Assembly: GCA_900770865.1 (NCBI GenBank)
Contig: CAAGLU010000323.1
Span: 1-41,998 of the forward strand
Direction: 5' to 3'
DNA length: 41,998 bases
DNA from: an uncultured Atopobiaceae bacterium
GTDB taxonomy: Bacteria > Actinomycetota > Coriobacteriia > Coriobacteriales > Atopobiaceae
The notes beneath the pieces are model-generated. The model made no database searches. It was not told the DNA's origin and saw only the letters and a list, made by a program, of their open reading frames with translations. The number at the start of each line of letters is the position of its first letter. Position 1 is the stretch's first letter. Of the stretch, positions 13,902 to 20,308 are shown one piece after another. The translations under genes and the position numbers were made by a program.

Positions 13902-13937
13902 AAAAAAAGCGCCCCGTGGCCGACTTGACCACGGGGC
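13902..13937 (-). terminator. Strong rho-independent terminator of the minus-strand island
   Basis: GCCCCGTGG (13911-13919) and CCACGGGGC (13929-13937) form a perfect 9-bp stem. Read leftward, it is followed by a run of seven T (A-tract at 13902-13908). It lies just after the last minus-strand island gene and protects the origin from transcription. Confidence 0.85.
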
Positions 13938-13951
13938 TGCTTGCGCCTCGC

Positions 13952-14485
13952 CTACCTGTCTCCGCCGAACGTGAGGAACAGCCCGCCGAGCAGGCGGTGG
14001 CTGCTGGGCTTGCGCTCGACGGGTGGCCTCTCGGGCCTCTGGTACCTCGCGCCCTTTGCCTCTGCCAGCTCGCGCGCGGCGTTCTCCTGGACCTCCCTGC
14101 CAATCGCGTCCCACTTGGCCTTTGCCTCGGGGGACTCGCAGTGCACGTATAGGTCCATGGCACTAATCGCCTCGCGCAGCCCCTTGTCCCCCACGTCGAG
14201 CAGGCGCATGCCCCGCACCCTTGCCAGCTGGCGCTCAAGCTCGGCCTGGTCCTCCCAGGGGTCGAGCGGGTAGTCGTGCTCCTCGACGGAGAGGACGTGC
14301 CAGGACCCGTCCTCGCGCTGGCCAATGTGGTAGAAGACGGGGAACTCGTACGGGTCCGTGATGGCCAGAAGCTCGTGGCCGTCCGTGAACGCGTCCCACG
14401 TGACGCTGCCGTTCCCGAAGAGCGTCATGCCGCCCTTCCTCGGCTGGCTCTGCTGGTAGCTCGCCCTCATGCTCCTGCTCGCCAT
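13952..14485 (-). CDS. Unknown accessory-island protein
   Basis: 177 aa, the largest island product. A basic N-terminus (MASRSMRASYQQSQPRKGG) is followed by a beta-rich domain (LLAITDPYEFPVFYHIGQRE, SWHVLSVEEHDYPLDPWED), then long helices (ELERQLARVRGMRLLDV, AARELAEAKGARYQRPE) and a hydrophobic Gly-rich end. GGAGG precedes the ATG. No family is recognised; it is last in the leftward unit, before the terminator. Confidence 0.65.
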   Translation of the reverse strand: MASRSMRASYQQSQPRKGGMTLFGNGSVTWDAFTDGHELLAITDPYEFPVFYHIGQREDGSWHVLSVEEHDYPLDPWEDQAELERQLARVRGMRLLDVGDKGLREAISAMDLYVHCESPEAKAKWDAIGREVQENAARELAEAKGARYQRPERPPVERKPSSHRLLGGLFLTFGGDR

Positions 14486-14504
14486 GGTGGCCTCCGTTCC
14501 GTGT

Positions 14505-14537
14505 GGCCCGGGGCGGCAGCAGCCGTTGCCCCAGGCC
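14505..14537 (-). other. GC-rich intergenic hairpin in the minus-strand island
   Basis: Arms 14505-14514 and 14528-14537 pair at nine of ten positions, in the 75-base gap between two island genes. There is no T-tract. Confidence 0.5.
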
Positions 14538-14560
14538 GTAGTTTGCCCAGATTGTACCCG

Positions 14561-14926
14561 CTACTCGCACCCGTGGGCGTACGCCTTGAGGAGCGCGAGC
14601 ATGACCGAGTCGGGGTTGGCCCCTGCCTCGTTGGCCGTACGTATGCACCAGCTGAGGCATTCGCAGCACGTCATCAGGCCGAGCACGCTTGCAAGGCGCT
14701 TGCGGAAGTCCGGGTTGAGCCTGATGCCGCCGCTCACCGAGCGCTCGTACATCGGCACGAACGGGCCGTCCTGCACGTCGGAGTCACCCTCAAGCAGGGT
14801 GCAGACGCCCTCGGCCATGCCACCCTCGTAGCCCTGCAGCCAGTCGAGCATCTCCCACGCCCTGCCGTTGGTGACGCCCTCGATTGCCTCGCAAATCTCG
14901 ACCTCGAAGTTCTTGAAACCGCTCAT
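14561..14926 (-). CDS. Unknown accessory-island protein
   Basis: 121 aa. Helical and acidic, starting MSGFKNFEVEICEAIEGVTN, with a GCC-rich central Cys cluster in LMTCCECLSWCI (about 93-104). TGGAGG lies seven bases before the ATG. No family is recognised. The gene follows the 26-codon membrane peptide gene in the same unit. Confidence 0.65.
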   Translation of the reverse strand: MSGFKNFEVEICEAIEGVTNGRAWEMLDWLQGYEGGMAEGVCTLLEGDSDVQDGPFVPMYERSVSGGIRLNPDFRKRLASVLGLMTCCECLSWCIRTANEAGANPDSVMLALLKAYAHGCE

Positions 14927-14963
14927 GGTAAAACCTCCAAAATATCCGATAAGTCGTAACTGC

Positions 14964-15044
14964 CTATGCAAGGTGGCGCAGCGCCCAAGCGAGGAGCGCC
15001 GCGCCCATTGCCCACAGCGGGAGAATCTGCGTCACGAAGTACAT
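14964..15044 (-). CDS. 26-residue hydrophobic micropeptide
   Basis: Its sequence begins MYFVTQILPLWAMGAALLAW and is one predicted membrane helix with a short basic end. The ATG directly follows the stop codon of the upstream island gene (TAG then ATG), and GAGGAGG lies inside that gene's end, implying translational coupling. It parallels the hydrophobic 22-mer at 5132-5200. Function unknown. Confidence 0.5.
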   Translation of the reverse strand: MYFVTQILPLWAMGAALLAWALRHLA

Positions 15045-15515
15045 CTACGCTGCCCTCCTCGCCCTCGGTTGCCTGTCGAGCCGCAGCCACGGGGCCATGG
15101 CGGCCTCGAAGGGCGCCCCGCACCCGTCGAACCACGAGACGTCCCCGGAGACGGAGACCGGCCTGCCGCCCTCGCAGGAGACGCGCACGACCGGCACGCC
15201 GTCCGCCGCGCTCTGCAGCGGGTAGGCGTCCCACACGGGGCCGTCGATGGGCACGAGCCTGTTCTCCCAGCCCTCGGGAGTCGGCACGTTCGCCATGCGC
15301 CAGAAGCGCCCGCCCGCCCAGTAGGCGGTGCGGTAGAAGGTCTGGTAGGCCCTCCCGCCCCTCGGGCTCTCGCACGGCCTCCTCGCGCTCGCCCAGGTGT
15401 AGCGGGTCTCGAGGGCGCGGCCCTGGGTCCCGTCCTGGAAGGTCACCTTGCGGTAGCGGAAGTACTTCCTGCCTCCGGTCGCGGCTGGCTCCACGAACGG
15501 CTTTATCGTGCACAT
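15045..15515 (-). CDS. Unknown accessory-island protein
   Basis: 156 aa, starting MCTIKPFVEPAATGGRKYFR. Aromatic and beta-rich (FYRTAYWAGGRFWRMANVPT, VRVSCEGGRPVSVSGDVSWF), with a basic C-terminus. AGGAGG lies seven bases before the ATG. No family is recognised. It is immediately followed by the coupled 26-residue peptide. Confidence 0.65.
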   Translation of the reverse strand: MCTIKPFVEPAATGGRKYFRYRKVTFQDGTQGRALETRYTWASARRPCESPRGGRAYQTFYRTAYWAGGRFWRMANVPTPEGWENRLVPIDGPVWDAYPLQSAADGVPVVRVSCEGGRPVSVSGDVSWFDGCGAPFEAAMAPWLRLDRQPRARRAA

Positions 15516-15547
15516 GGTGGGTCCTCCTGTTCGTCGCTGGTAAGGGA

Positions 15548-15569
15548 GAGGCCCCAGTGATGGGGCCTC
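15548..15569 (-). other. Perfect GC-rich hairpin in the minus-strand island
   Basis: GAGGCCCC (15548-15555) and GGGGCCTC (15562-15569) form a perfect 8-bp stem with a 6-base loop, between two island genes. Read leftward it is followed by TCCCTTACC, only a poor T-tract. Confidence 0.5.
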
Positions 15570-15592
15570 CGGTTCGGTGTTGCTTGCGTTGC

Positions 15593-15961
15593 CTACTTGC
15601 CGAGGAACGCCCGGGTGAAGCGACGCAAAACTAAATCTGCGCACTCTTCCGGGTCTGGGTTTATGAGCATGTCGACGTCGCGGCCACGATAGAAGTCCGA
15701 AGACGCGACAAGCTCAAGGCCATTTGCCGCGTAAAAGAGGTCTTTTGCCTCCTCGATGCTCTTGAAGTCACCGAATCCCCAGCCGTTGGTAATCGGGTCG
15801 ATGCACTGAACGGTGATTCCGCAGAAGTCCGCTGAAGCCATTTCCGCGCCGTCCATGTCGTGGTAGGCGGAAGCCCAGCGCACGCGTTCGGTTGCGTCTA
15901 CCTGGTATACGTAGATTCCGCCCTCTCCGTCGATGTAAACATCTGTCGTGTACTCGCTCAT
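15593..15961 (-). CDS. Unknown acidic accessory-island protein
   Basis: 122 aa, starting MSEYTTDVYIDGEGGIYVYQ. An acidic protein of mixed alpha/beta character, with SIEEAKDLFYAANGLELVAS in the middle. The negative charge and small size resemble DNA-mimic or anti-defence proteins, but this is only a general likeness. GAGAGGAAA precedes the ATG. Confidence 0.65.
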   Translation of the reverse strand: MSEYTTDVYIDGEGGIYVYQVDATERVRWASAYHDMDGAEMASADFCGITVQCIDPITNGWGFGDFKSIEEAKDLFYAANGLELVASSDFYRGRDVDMLINPDPEECADLVLRRFTRAFLGK

Positions 15962-16002
15962 GGTGTTTCCTCTCTCTGATTGGTACTTGCCTATACTTGG
16001 AA

Positions 16003-16051
16003 CCCCAGGCGGGGCGGAACTGGCCTTCTACTCCGCCCGTCTCGCCTGGGG
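16003..16051 (-). other. Extended GC-rich hairpin in the minus-strand island
   Basis: CCCCAGGCG (16003-16011) pairs with CGCCTGGGG (16043-16051), and the inner GGGCGGA (16012-16018) with TCCGCCC (16032-16038), making a 16-bp interrupted stem between two island genes. Confidence 0.55.
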
Positions 16052-16071
16052 TGCTTGCCTGGTTTTTGTGG

Positions 16072-16296
16072 CTAGAAGAGAATGAAAAGCGCGCTCGACC
16101 TGCTGGGCACTGCGTACAGCTCGCCGGTTCGCGTGTCCCTGCACACTCCGCCATTCATCCCGTAGACCCCGAGCGAGACAGCTAGCTTCTCGCTGTGCGC
16201 GGCCAGGTCCTCTAGGTCATGGTCTTCAAGCCTGCTCGCGTCGACTGCCACGCCATCGGCGATTAGCTGGCGTATGTGCCTCTGTGTTGTCTTCAT
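16072..16296 (-). CDS. Small unknown accessory-island protein
   Basis: 74 aa, beginning MKTTQRHIRQLIADGVAVDA. The first part resembles a short helical DNA-binding-like or protein-interaction segment (LEDHDLEDLAAHSEKLAVSL). GGGAGA precedes the ATG. No family is recognised. Confidence 0.6.
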   Translation of the reverse strand: MKTTQRHIRQLIADGVAVDASRLEDHDLEDLAAHSEKLAVSLGVYGMNGGVCRDTRTGELYAVPSRSSALFILF

Positions 16297-16318
16297 GGCT
16301 TCTCCCATTGGTTCGTAG

Positions 16319-16660
16319 CTAGTCAAAGTAGGCAAGCTCGATTACATCCGAGCCGCCCTTGTGGCTGGTCACTGTGGGGTAAAGCCCGTAGTTGACCAGG
16401 GTCAGGCCGTAGGCGTTCCACTCGGCCTCAAGCCCAGCGCGGCGCTTGCGCAGAAGCTCGTTCTTGTGCGCGGCCCTCGCGCTGTTGTAATAGCGCTCGT
16501 CGCTGTTCTGGCGCTCCCATTCCCTGGCGTCTGCGAGGGCGTACCGTATGGTGCGCAGAATCAGATCTAGCGCCTTGTCCTCGTTGCCGTCCCCCATCTC
16601 TGCCAGCTTGTGGGCGTTGCGGTACCTCGAACTCCAAACCCTCTGCGACTTACTGCTCAT
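16319..16660 (-). CDS. Unknown basic helical accessory-island protein
   Basis: 113 aa, starting MSSKSQRVWSSRYRNAHKLA. Strongly helical and Arg/Lys-rich (LILRTIRYALADAREWERQN, RAAHKNELLRKRRAGLEAEW), ending in a short beta-like segment. GAGGAG precedes the ATG. A nucleic-acid-binding role is possible from charge alone. It lies 22 bases upstream of the next island gene, the closest pair in the unit. Confidence 0.62.
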   Translation of the reverse strand: MSSKSQRVWSSRYRNAHKLAEMGDGNEDKALDLILRTIRYALADAREWERQNSDERYYNSARAAHKNELLRKRRAGLEAEWNAYGLTLVNYGLYPTVTSHKGGSDVIELAYFD

Positions 16661-16700
16661 GGCGTCTCCTCTCGTTTCGGCTACAATGTGGTGCGCAAGT

Positions 16701-16728
16701 GGGGGCGCGGATGCCAACCCGCGCCCCC
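16701..16728 (-). other. Perfect 10-bp GC hairpin in the minus-strand island
   Basis: GGGGGCGCGG (16701-16710) pairs with CCGCGCCCCC (16719-16728), between the first and second genes of the leftward unit. There is no T-tract after it. Confidence 0.55.
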
Positions 16729-16733
16729 AAGGG

Positions 16734-16865
16734 CTACCGCCTCCTTAGATGCTTTGGCTTGTATCTCCGGGCATCTTTGGGGGCTTTTTTCGCCCAGGCC
16801 TCAACGAGCGAGGCGAGGACGGTAGCCGCTGCGCCGATTAGCGCAGCCGCGATTTGGTCAGGCAT
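16734..16865 (-). CDS. 43-residue protein: membrane helix plus basic tail
   Basis: The N-terminal half is hydrophobic (MPDQIAAALIGAAATVLASL), and the C-terminal half is strongly basic (KKAPKDARRYKPKHLRRR). It reads as a small single-pass membrane protein with a cytoplasmic basic tail. GGGAGGTGA lies five or so bases before the ATG, an excellent ribosome site. It is the first gene of the leftward island. Confidence 0.55.
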   Translation of the reverse strand: MPDQIAAALIGAAATVLASLVEAWAKKAPKDARRYKPKHLRRR

Positions 16866-17233
16866 GGTTCATCACCTCCCAGTGTTCGGCTGGTCGGCGG
16901 ATGCCGACCGATTGACGCGCTCTCTCAAGTGCGCCAGTCGGTGGGTATCCCTTGCCTTGCCTCTCAGCGTTCCGGGGTTCGTACCGGCCAAGCCCTCATC
17001 TGGAATTCAACTTTGGGCATCCGCTGGGTCCTTGTCGTTCCCCCGGGACCTCGGGTTGGTGCTTAGCAACTGGTTGGTTGCTATGGCTAATATAGCCACC
17101 GATTAGTGACTTACTAGCGACAAACTCAAACAATTAGTTTCTACACAATTCCTACACAAACAAATGGTTGGCAAACGCTTGTTGTATAATGTCGCTAGTA
17201 AATACCTGCGCAAACGATGAGAGAGGGGAATAC
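16866..17233. promoter_or_regulatory. Divergent control region between accessory island and HTH gene
   Basis: This is a 368-base gene-free region. Rightward, TATAAT (17185-17190) precedes the HTH gene and is directly followed by GTCGCTAGTAA (17191-17201), the inverse of TTACTAGCGAC (17111-17121). A variant, GATTAGTGAC (17101-17110), abuts the latter. Leftward, a -10-like TATATT (17094-17089) has the two tandem copies over its -35 region, so one protein could control both directions. Between 16866 and 17088 the transcript would hold hairpins such as GGTCGGC/GCCGACC (16892-16909) and a palindrome GGCTA/TAGCC (17085-17097). Neither promoter has a strong -35. Confidence 0.6.
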
Positions 17234-17479
17234 ATGGACACTAACGCGTGTGTGCGGCACATGCTAGATAAGGCGGGTATGTCTCCGTATGCCGCAAGCC
17301 TGGCCATGGGCAGGGCGCATAGCTACATGGGGCAAGCGCTTAAGCGCAAGGGCGGCATAGGCGCGCCGGTGCTTGCTGAGATAGCCCAGGCGTTAGGGTA
17401 TGAGCTGTTGCTGGTGGGGCGAGGCGAGACGCTGCACATAGATCCAGCGACCGAGACCGAGGGCAAGCCCGAGGACTAA
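17234..17479 (+). CDS. Small HTH regulator, probable second-switch repressor
   Basis: 81 aa. The core VRHMLDKAGMSPYAASLAMG, SYMGQALKRKGG, VLAEIAQALGYELLLVGRGE has the helix pattern of XRE-like HTH proteins, and the tail is acidic. It starts at an ATG with GAGAGGGG upstream. Copies of its likely operator TACTAGCGAC occur at its transcription start, in the divergent control region and just after its stop, so autoregulation and control of the leftward island are likely (inference). It stands alone between early, accessory and late regions. Confidence 0.7.
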   Translation: MDTNACVRHMLDKAGMSPYAASLAMGRAHSYMGQALKRKGGIGAPVLAEIAQALGYELLLVGRGETLHIDPATETEGKPED

Positions 17480-17492
17480 GCGCACAAAGCAC

Positions 17493-17504
17493 TACTAGCG
17501 ACAA
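17493..17504 (+). promoter_or_regulatory. Third operator copy TACTAGCGACAA
   Basis: This 12-mer is identical to 17112-17123 and lies 13 bases after the HTH gene's stop, just ahead of the hairpin at 17506-17533. It may be bound by the HTH protein to limit transcription toward the late genes. Confidence 0.5.
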
Positions 17505-17505
17505 T

Positions 17506-17533
17506 GGCCGCGCCCCACGCCAGGAGCGCGGCC
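17506..17533 (+). terminator. Probable terminator after the HTH gene
   Basis: GGCCGCGC (17506-17513) and GCGCGGCC (17526-17533) form a perfect 8-bp stem followed by CTATTTG, a weak T-tract. Confidence 0.5.
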
Positions 17534-17830
17534 CTATTTGTGCCTATCGACATAACAGCGTGACATAGTGCGGCGATACCCCGCTGCACCTGCGAAAACA
17601 GCGAACGCAACAGCGCTACGCCACAGAGAGAACGGAACAGCGCTATCAACAAAACAGCAGGTAGATAGGGCAGTGGGGAGGGGGTTAAATCACGAAACAC
17701 AAAACGGCCCTACCCAGCGGCGACCCTGATTTTTACACGCGACCGAAATTGGCGTTCTGGCCGTAACAGGGTCTCGGTTACGGGGGACAGCGGCCCGAGA
17801 ATCCCCAAAAAGGATGTGGAAGGCCGGGAG
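17534..17830. other. Gene-free region before terminase: probable packaging site / late control
   Basis: No gene is seen. AACAGCG occurs at 17554, 17597, 17609 and 17636, with AACAGCA at 17653; two of them extend to AACAGCGCTA. Near the terminase side, CCGTAAC (17761-17767) and GTTACGG (17777-17783) form a perfect inverted repeat. Repeats plus a palindrome just upstream of the terminase genes are typical of cos or pac regions. The late promoter should also lie here, but I cannot point to one. Confidence 0.4.
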
Positions 17831-18199
17831 ATGTACAAGTTCACCTGCAAATACTGCGGAAAGACGTTCTTTGCCAAGAACTCGACCGCAAGGTACTGCT
17901 CCGCCAAGTGCCGCGTGTACGCCAAGCGTGCAAGGGACGGCAGGACCGACTGCAGGCGCGCTGCGGCCACCGAGCGTGGCGGAGAAGGCGGGACGAGCGC
18001 TGCCGTCGCGGCGAACTACGTCGTTCCGGTCAACCACCAGACGTTCTCAGAGGCTTCGATAGCACGCGAGGTGGCGAGTGCGCACGGCATGGTGTCGTTC
18101 TTCGACACCGCTTCACAGAAAGGCCCCGAGGGCACACGCGAGGCGTGCGGGCACATCGCCCGTGGGTTCCAGTCGACCCTTGAGGAGATTGGCCTATGA
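17831..18199 (+). CDS. Zinc-finger protein ahead of terminase
   Basis: 122 aa. The N-terminus is a compact zinc finger (CKYCGKTFFAKNSTARYCSAKC, given here by key residues Cys6, Cys9, Cys24, Cys28 approximately), followed by a basic stretch and an unrelated Ser/Thr-rich C-terminus. The ATG has GGAAGG seven bases upstream; an in-frame GTG at 17816 has poorer spacing. It overlaps the small terminase gene by ATGA. A DNA-binding role in packaging-site recognition is plausible from position, not shown. Confidence 0.65.
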   Translation: MYKFTCKYCGKTFFAKNSTARYCSAKCRVYAKRARDGRTDCRRAAATERGGEGGTSAAVAANYVVPVNHQTFSEASIAREVASAHGMVSFFDTASQKGPEGTREACGHIARGFQSTLEEIGL

Positions 18200-18693
18200 G
18201 CAGGGGCCGCAAGCAGAACGCGCTCGCGCAGCGCAGGGAGAGGGACCACGTAGACGTGACCGCCACGGTCCTCGAAGGCGCTGGGCACTTGGAGAAGCCC
18301 GTCTCCGTCACCTCCGTGCCGAGGCTCAGCCGCATCTGGGACGAGACGCTTGGCACCGGCATGGCGTTCAGGCCGGAGGACGCGCCGCTCTTGGAGCAGC
18401 TGGTGTTCGACCTCGCGCTAGCGGAGGAGTGCCGCGCCAACATGATTGACGAGGACGGCAACCCGACACCACTGCTCAAGGCCGAGGACGAGTACGGCAA
18501 CGTGCACATGGTTGACAACCCATACTTCAAGAAGATGCGCGAGGTGGCAAACGACACACTCAAGCTCGCGAACGACCTCGGACTCACGCCCGTGGCAAGG
18601 GCGCGTCTCGGACTCACCCAGGCGAGCGCGAACGCGGTGAACCTGTCAATCCAGGAGACCATCCTGCGGGCCATGGAGCGCGAAGGTGTATAG
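18196..18693 (+). CDS. terS: Terminase small subunit (P27-like)
   Basis: 165 aa. LGLTPVARARLGLTQASANA is the hallmark C-terminal motif of P27-family small terminases, and a helical middle (LEQLVFDLALAEECRANMID) precedes it. It recognises phage DNA and loads the large subunit. It is coupled to genes on both sides. Confidence 0.85.
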   Translation: MSRGRKQNALAQRRERDHVDVTATVLEGAGHLEKPVSVTSVPRLSRIWDETLGTGMAFRPEDAPLLEQLVFDLALAEECRANMIDEDGNPTPLLKAEDEYGNVHMVDNPYFKKMREVANDTLKLANDLGLTPVARARLGLTQASANAVNLSIQETILRAMEREGV

Positions 18694-20161
18694 GACTCCC
18701 ATACACCGATACTCCAAGCACGGCCTGCGCGAGGCGAAGGCGCGGCAGATATTCTGCGAGGCATTCCTGACACACGCGGGCAACGACGAGTACGCCGGAA
18801 CGCCGATACGCATAGACCCGTGGAAGAAGAGGAACATCTGGGACCCGCTGTTCGCCACCGGCACGTGGGACAGGAAGAGCGGCAGGTTCAAGAGGAAGTA
18901 CCGACGCGCACTCATCGGAGTCCACCGCACATACGGCAAGTCGGAGCTTGCGGCCTCGATAGTCCTCACCGAGGCCACGATGAACCCGGTCCCGAACGGC
19001 GAGTACGGCATCGTGGCCGACACGAAGGAGAACACCAAGAAGGTACGCGACTACATCTCAATCATGATTCGCAACAACCCGCAACTCTCGCGGGTGTGGC
19101 GCGTGAACCGCGACTCGATAGTCAACAAGGAGACCGGCCAGCAGATTTGGGTCTACCCGTACAAGGAGGCCGCCCTGCAGGGCAAGCACTTCAACGTGCT
19201 GGTGTGCGACGAGATTCACGTGTGGCGCGACGATGCAATCTGGAAGGCCGGAGTCTCGGGCCAGGGCAAGATTTGGAACGCGCTCACCATCGGCATCACC
19301 ACCGCTGGCGCGTCCAGGGACGGGTTCCTGTTCAAGCTGTATAAGAAGCTCAAGAGGGACCCGCATGCGTTCGTGTGCTGGCTGGGAATCAACGACTCCC
19401 AGGATGTTGCGGACCGCAGCGCGTGGCGCGACATCGTCAAGGCCGGTCGCGTCACCATGGACGAGCTTGAGGAGCAGTACGAGGCCCTTGGCGAGAAGTC
19501 CTTCGAGCGCTACTGGCTGAACCGCACGCCCATGGACGAGCAGGCCGAGCCGTTCATGCACCGAGAGGACGTAGAGGCGTGCCAGAGGAAGACGCTCGCG
19601 ATAGACCGCAGCAGGTGGTTCACGTTCGCCCTCGACGGAGCCGTTCGAGGTGACACGCTCGCGCTCGTTGCCGCCCAGCGCCAGGGCGAGGAGTGGGCGC
19701 TTGAGGAGTGGTGCTGGGAGAAGCCCGGCCCCATGGGCACATACGACCTCATGGAGGTTGCCGACGTGATACGCCAGCTATCCATGTGCCCCGGCAACCC
19801 GTTCGGCGGCTGCGACCCGGCAAGGATGCAGTTCCTCACGAACTGGCTCGATCGCGAGTGCGGCATAGACGTCTCAGAAATCTCGCAGACGCCATCAATC
19901 ATGTGCCCCGCATCGGAGCTGCTTGCGAGGAGCGTGGAGACCCACAAGGCCGCACTCGCCGGAACGCCGGTGCTCGCGCAGCACTGCATCAACGCCGTTG
20001 CCGCCGAGTCGAAGGCTTACGGCAGACGCCTCGCGTCCGAGAAGGACAGGCACGGACAGGGAACCAAGCGAATAGACGCTGCGGTGGCCGCCGCCATGGC
20101 GATGTGGGCATACGACAACAACGAGGATGACGCCCCGAGCGTCTGGACCATCGACCTCTGA
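18686..20161 (+). CDS. terL: Terminase large subunit
   Basis: 491 aa. The ATPase half has a degenerate Walker A (GVHRTYGKSELAA, about 80-92) and Walker B LVCDEIHVW (about 172-180). The nuclease half shows the acidic residues of the RNase H-like fold: FALDGAVRGDTLALV (~315), GGCDPARMQF (~376) and KRIDAAVAAAMAMW (~463). It pumps DNA into proheads and cuts it. It starts at GTG with GGAG upstream, overlapping the small-subunit gene. Confidence 0.95.
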   Translation: MYRTPIHRYSKHGLREAKARQIFCEAFLTHAGNDEYAGTPIRIDPWKKRNIWDPLFATGTWDRKSGRFKRKYRRALIGVHRTYGKSELAASIVLTEATMNPVPNGEYGIVADTKENTKKVRDYISIMIRNNPQLSRVWRVNRDSIVNKETGQQIWVYPYKEAALQGKHFNVLVCDEIHVWRDDAIWKAGVSGQGKIWNALTIGITTAGASRDGFLFKLYKKLKRDPHAFVCWLGINDSQDVADRSAWRDIVKAGRVTMDELEEQYEALGEKSFERYWLNRTPMDEQAEPFMHREDVEACQRKTLAIDRSRWFTFALDGAVRGDTLALVAAQRQGEEWALEEWCWEKPGPMGTYDLMEVADVIRQLSMCPGNPFGGCDPARMQFLTNWLDRECGIDVSEISQTPSIMCPASELLARSVETHKAALAGTPVLAQHCINAVAAESKAYGRRLASEKDRHGQGTKRIDAAVAAAMAMWAYDNNEDDAPSVWTIDL

Positions 20162-20187
20162 CGGGGGACTCTGCGTGGATGATGCGG

Positions 20188-20256
20188 GTGGCTTGGTAAC
20201 CCCTCCGCCAAGCCACGGGGCCTGCTCCCCCGCTGCCCGCCATGGGGCGGCGGGGG
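20188..20256 (+). other. Two strong hairpins between terminase and portal
   Basis: GTGGCTTGG/CCAAGCCAC (20188-20196, 20208-20216) is a perfect 9-bp stem. CCCCCGC/GCGGGGG (20227-20233, 20250-20256) encloses GCCC/GGGC (20235-20238, 20245-20248). They lie in a 147-base gap within an otherwise closely packed operon. No T-tract follows, so they may be processing or stability structures. Confidence 0.5.
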
Positions 20257-20308
20257 ACACCGGCATGAACATCCAATCGGTGGTTTCTCCGATTCGAGGA
20301 GTGTGCCG

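Noticed and set aside
14276..15560. Two long plus-strand open frames opposite the accessory island
   Set aside because: The minus-strand genes there have good ribosome sites and more protein-like composition; the plus frames have neither.
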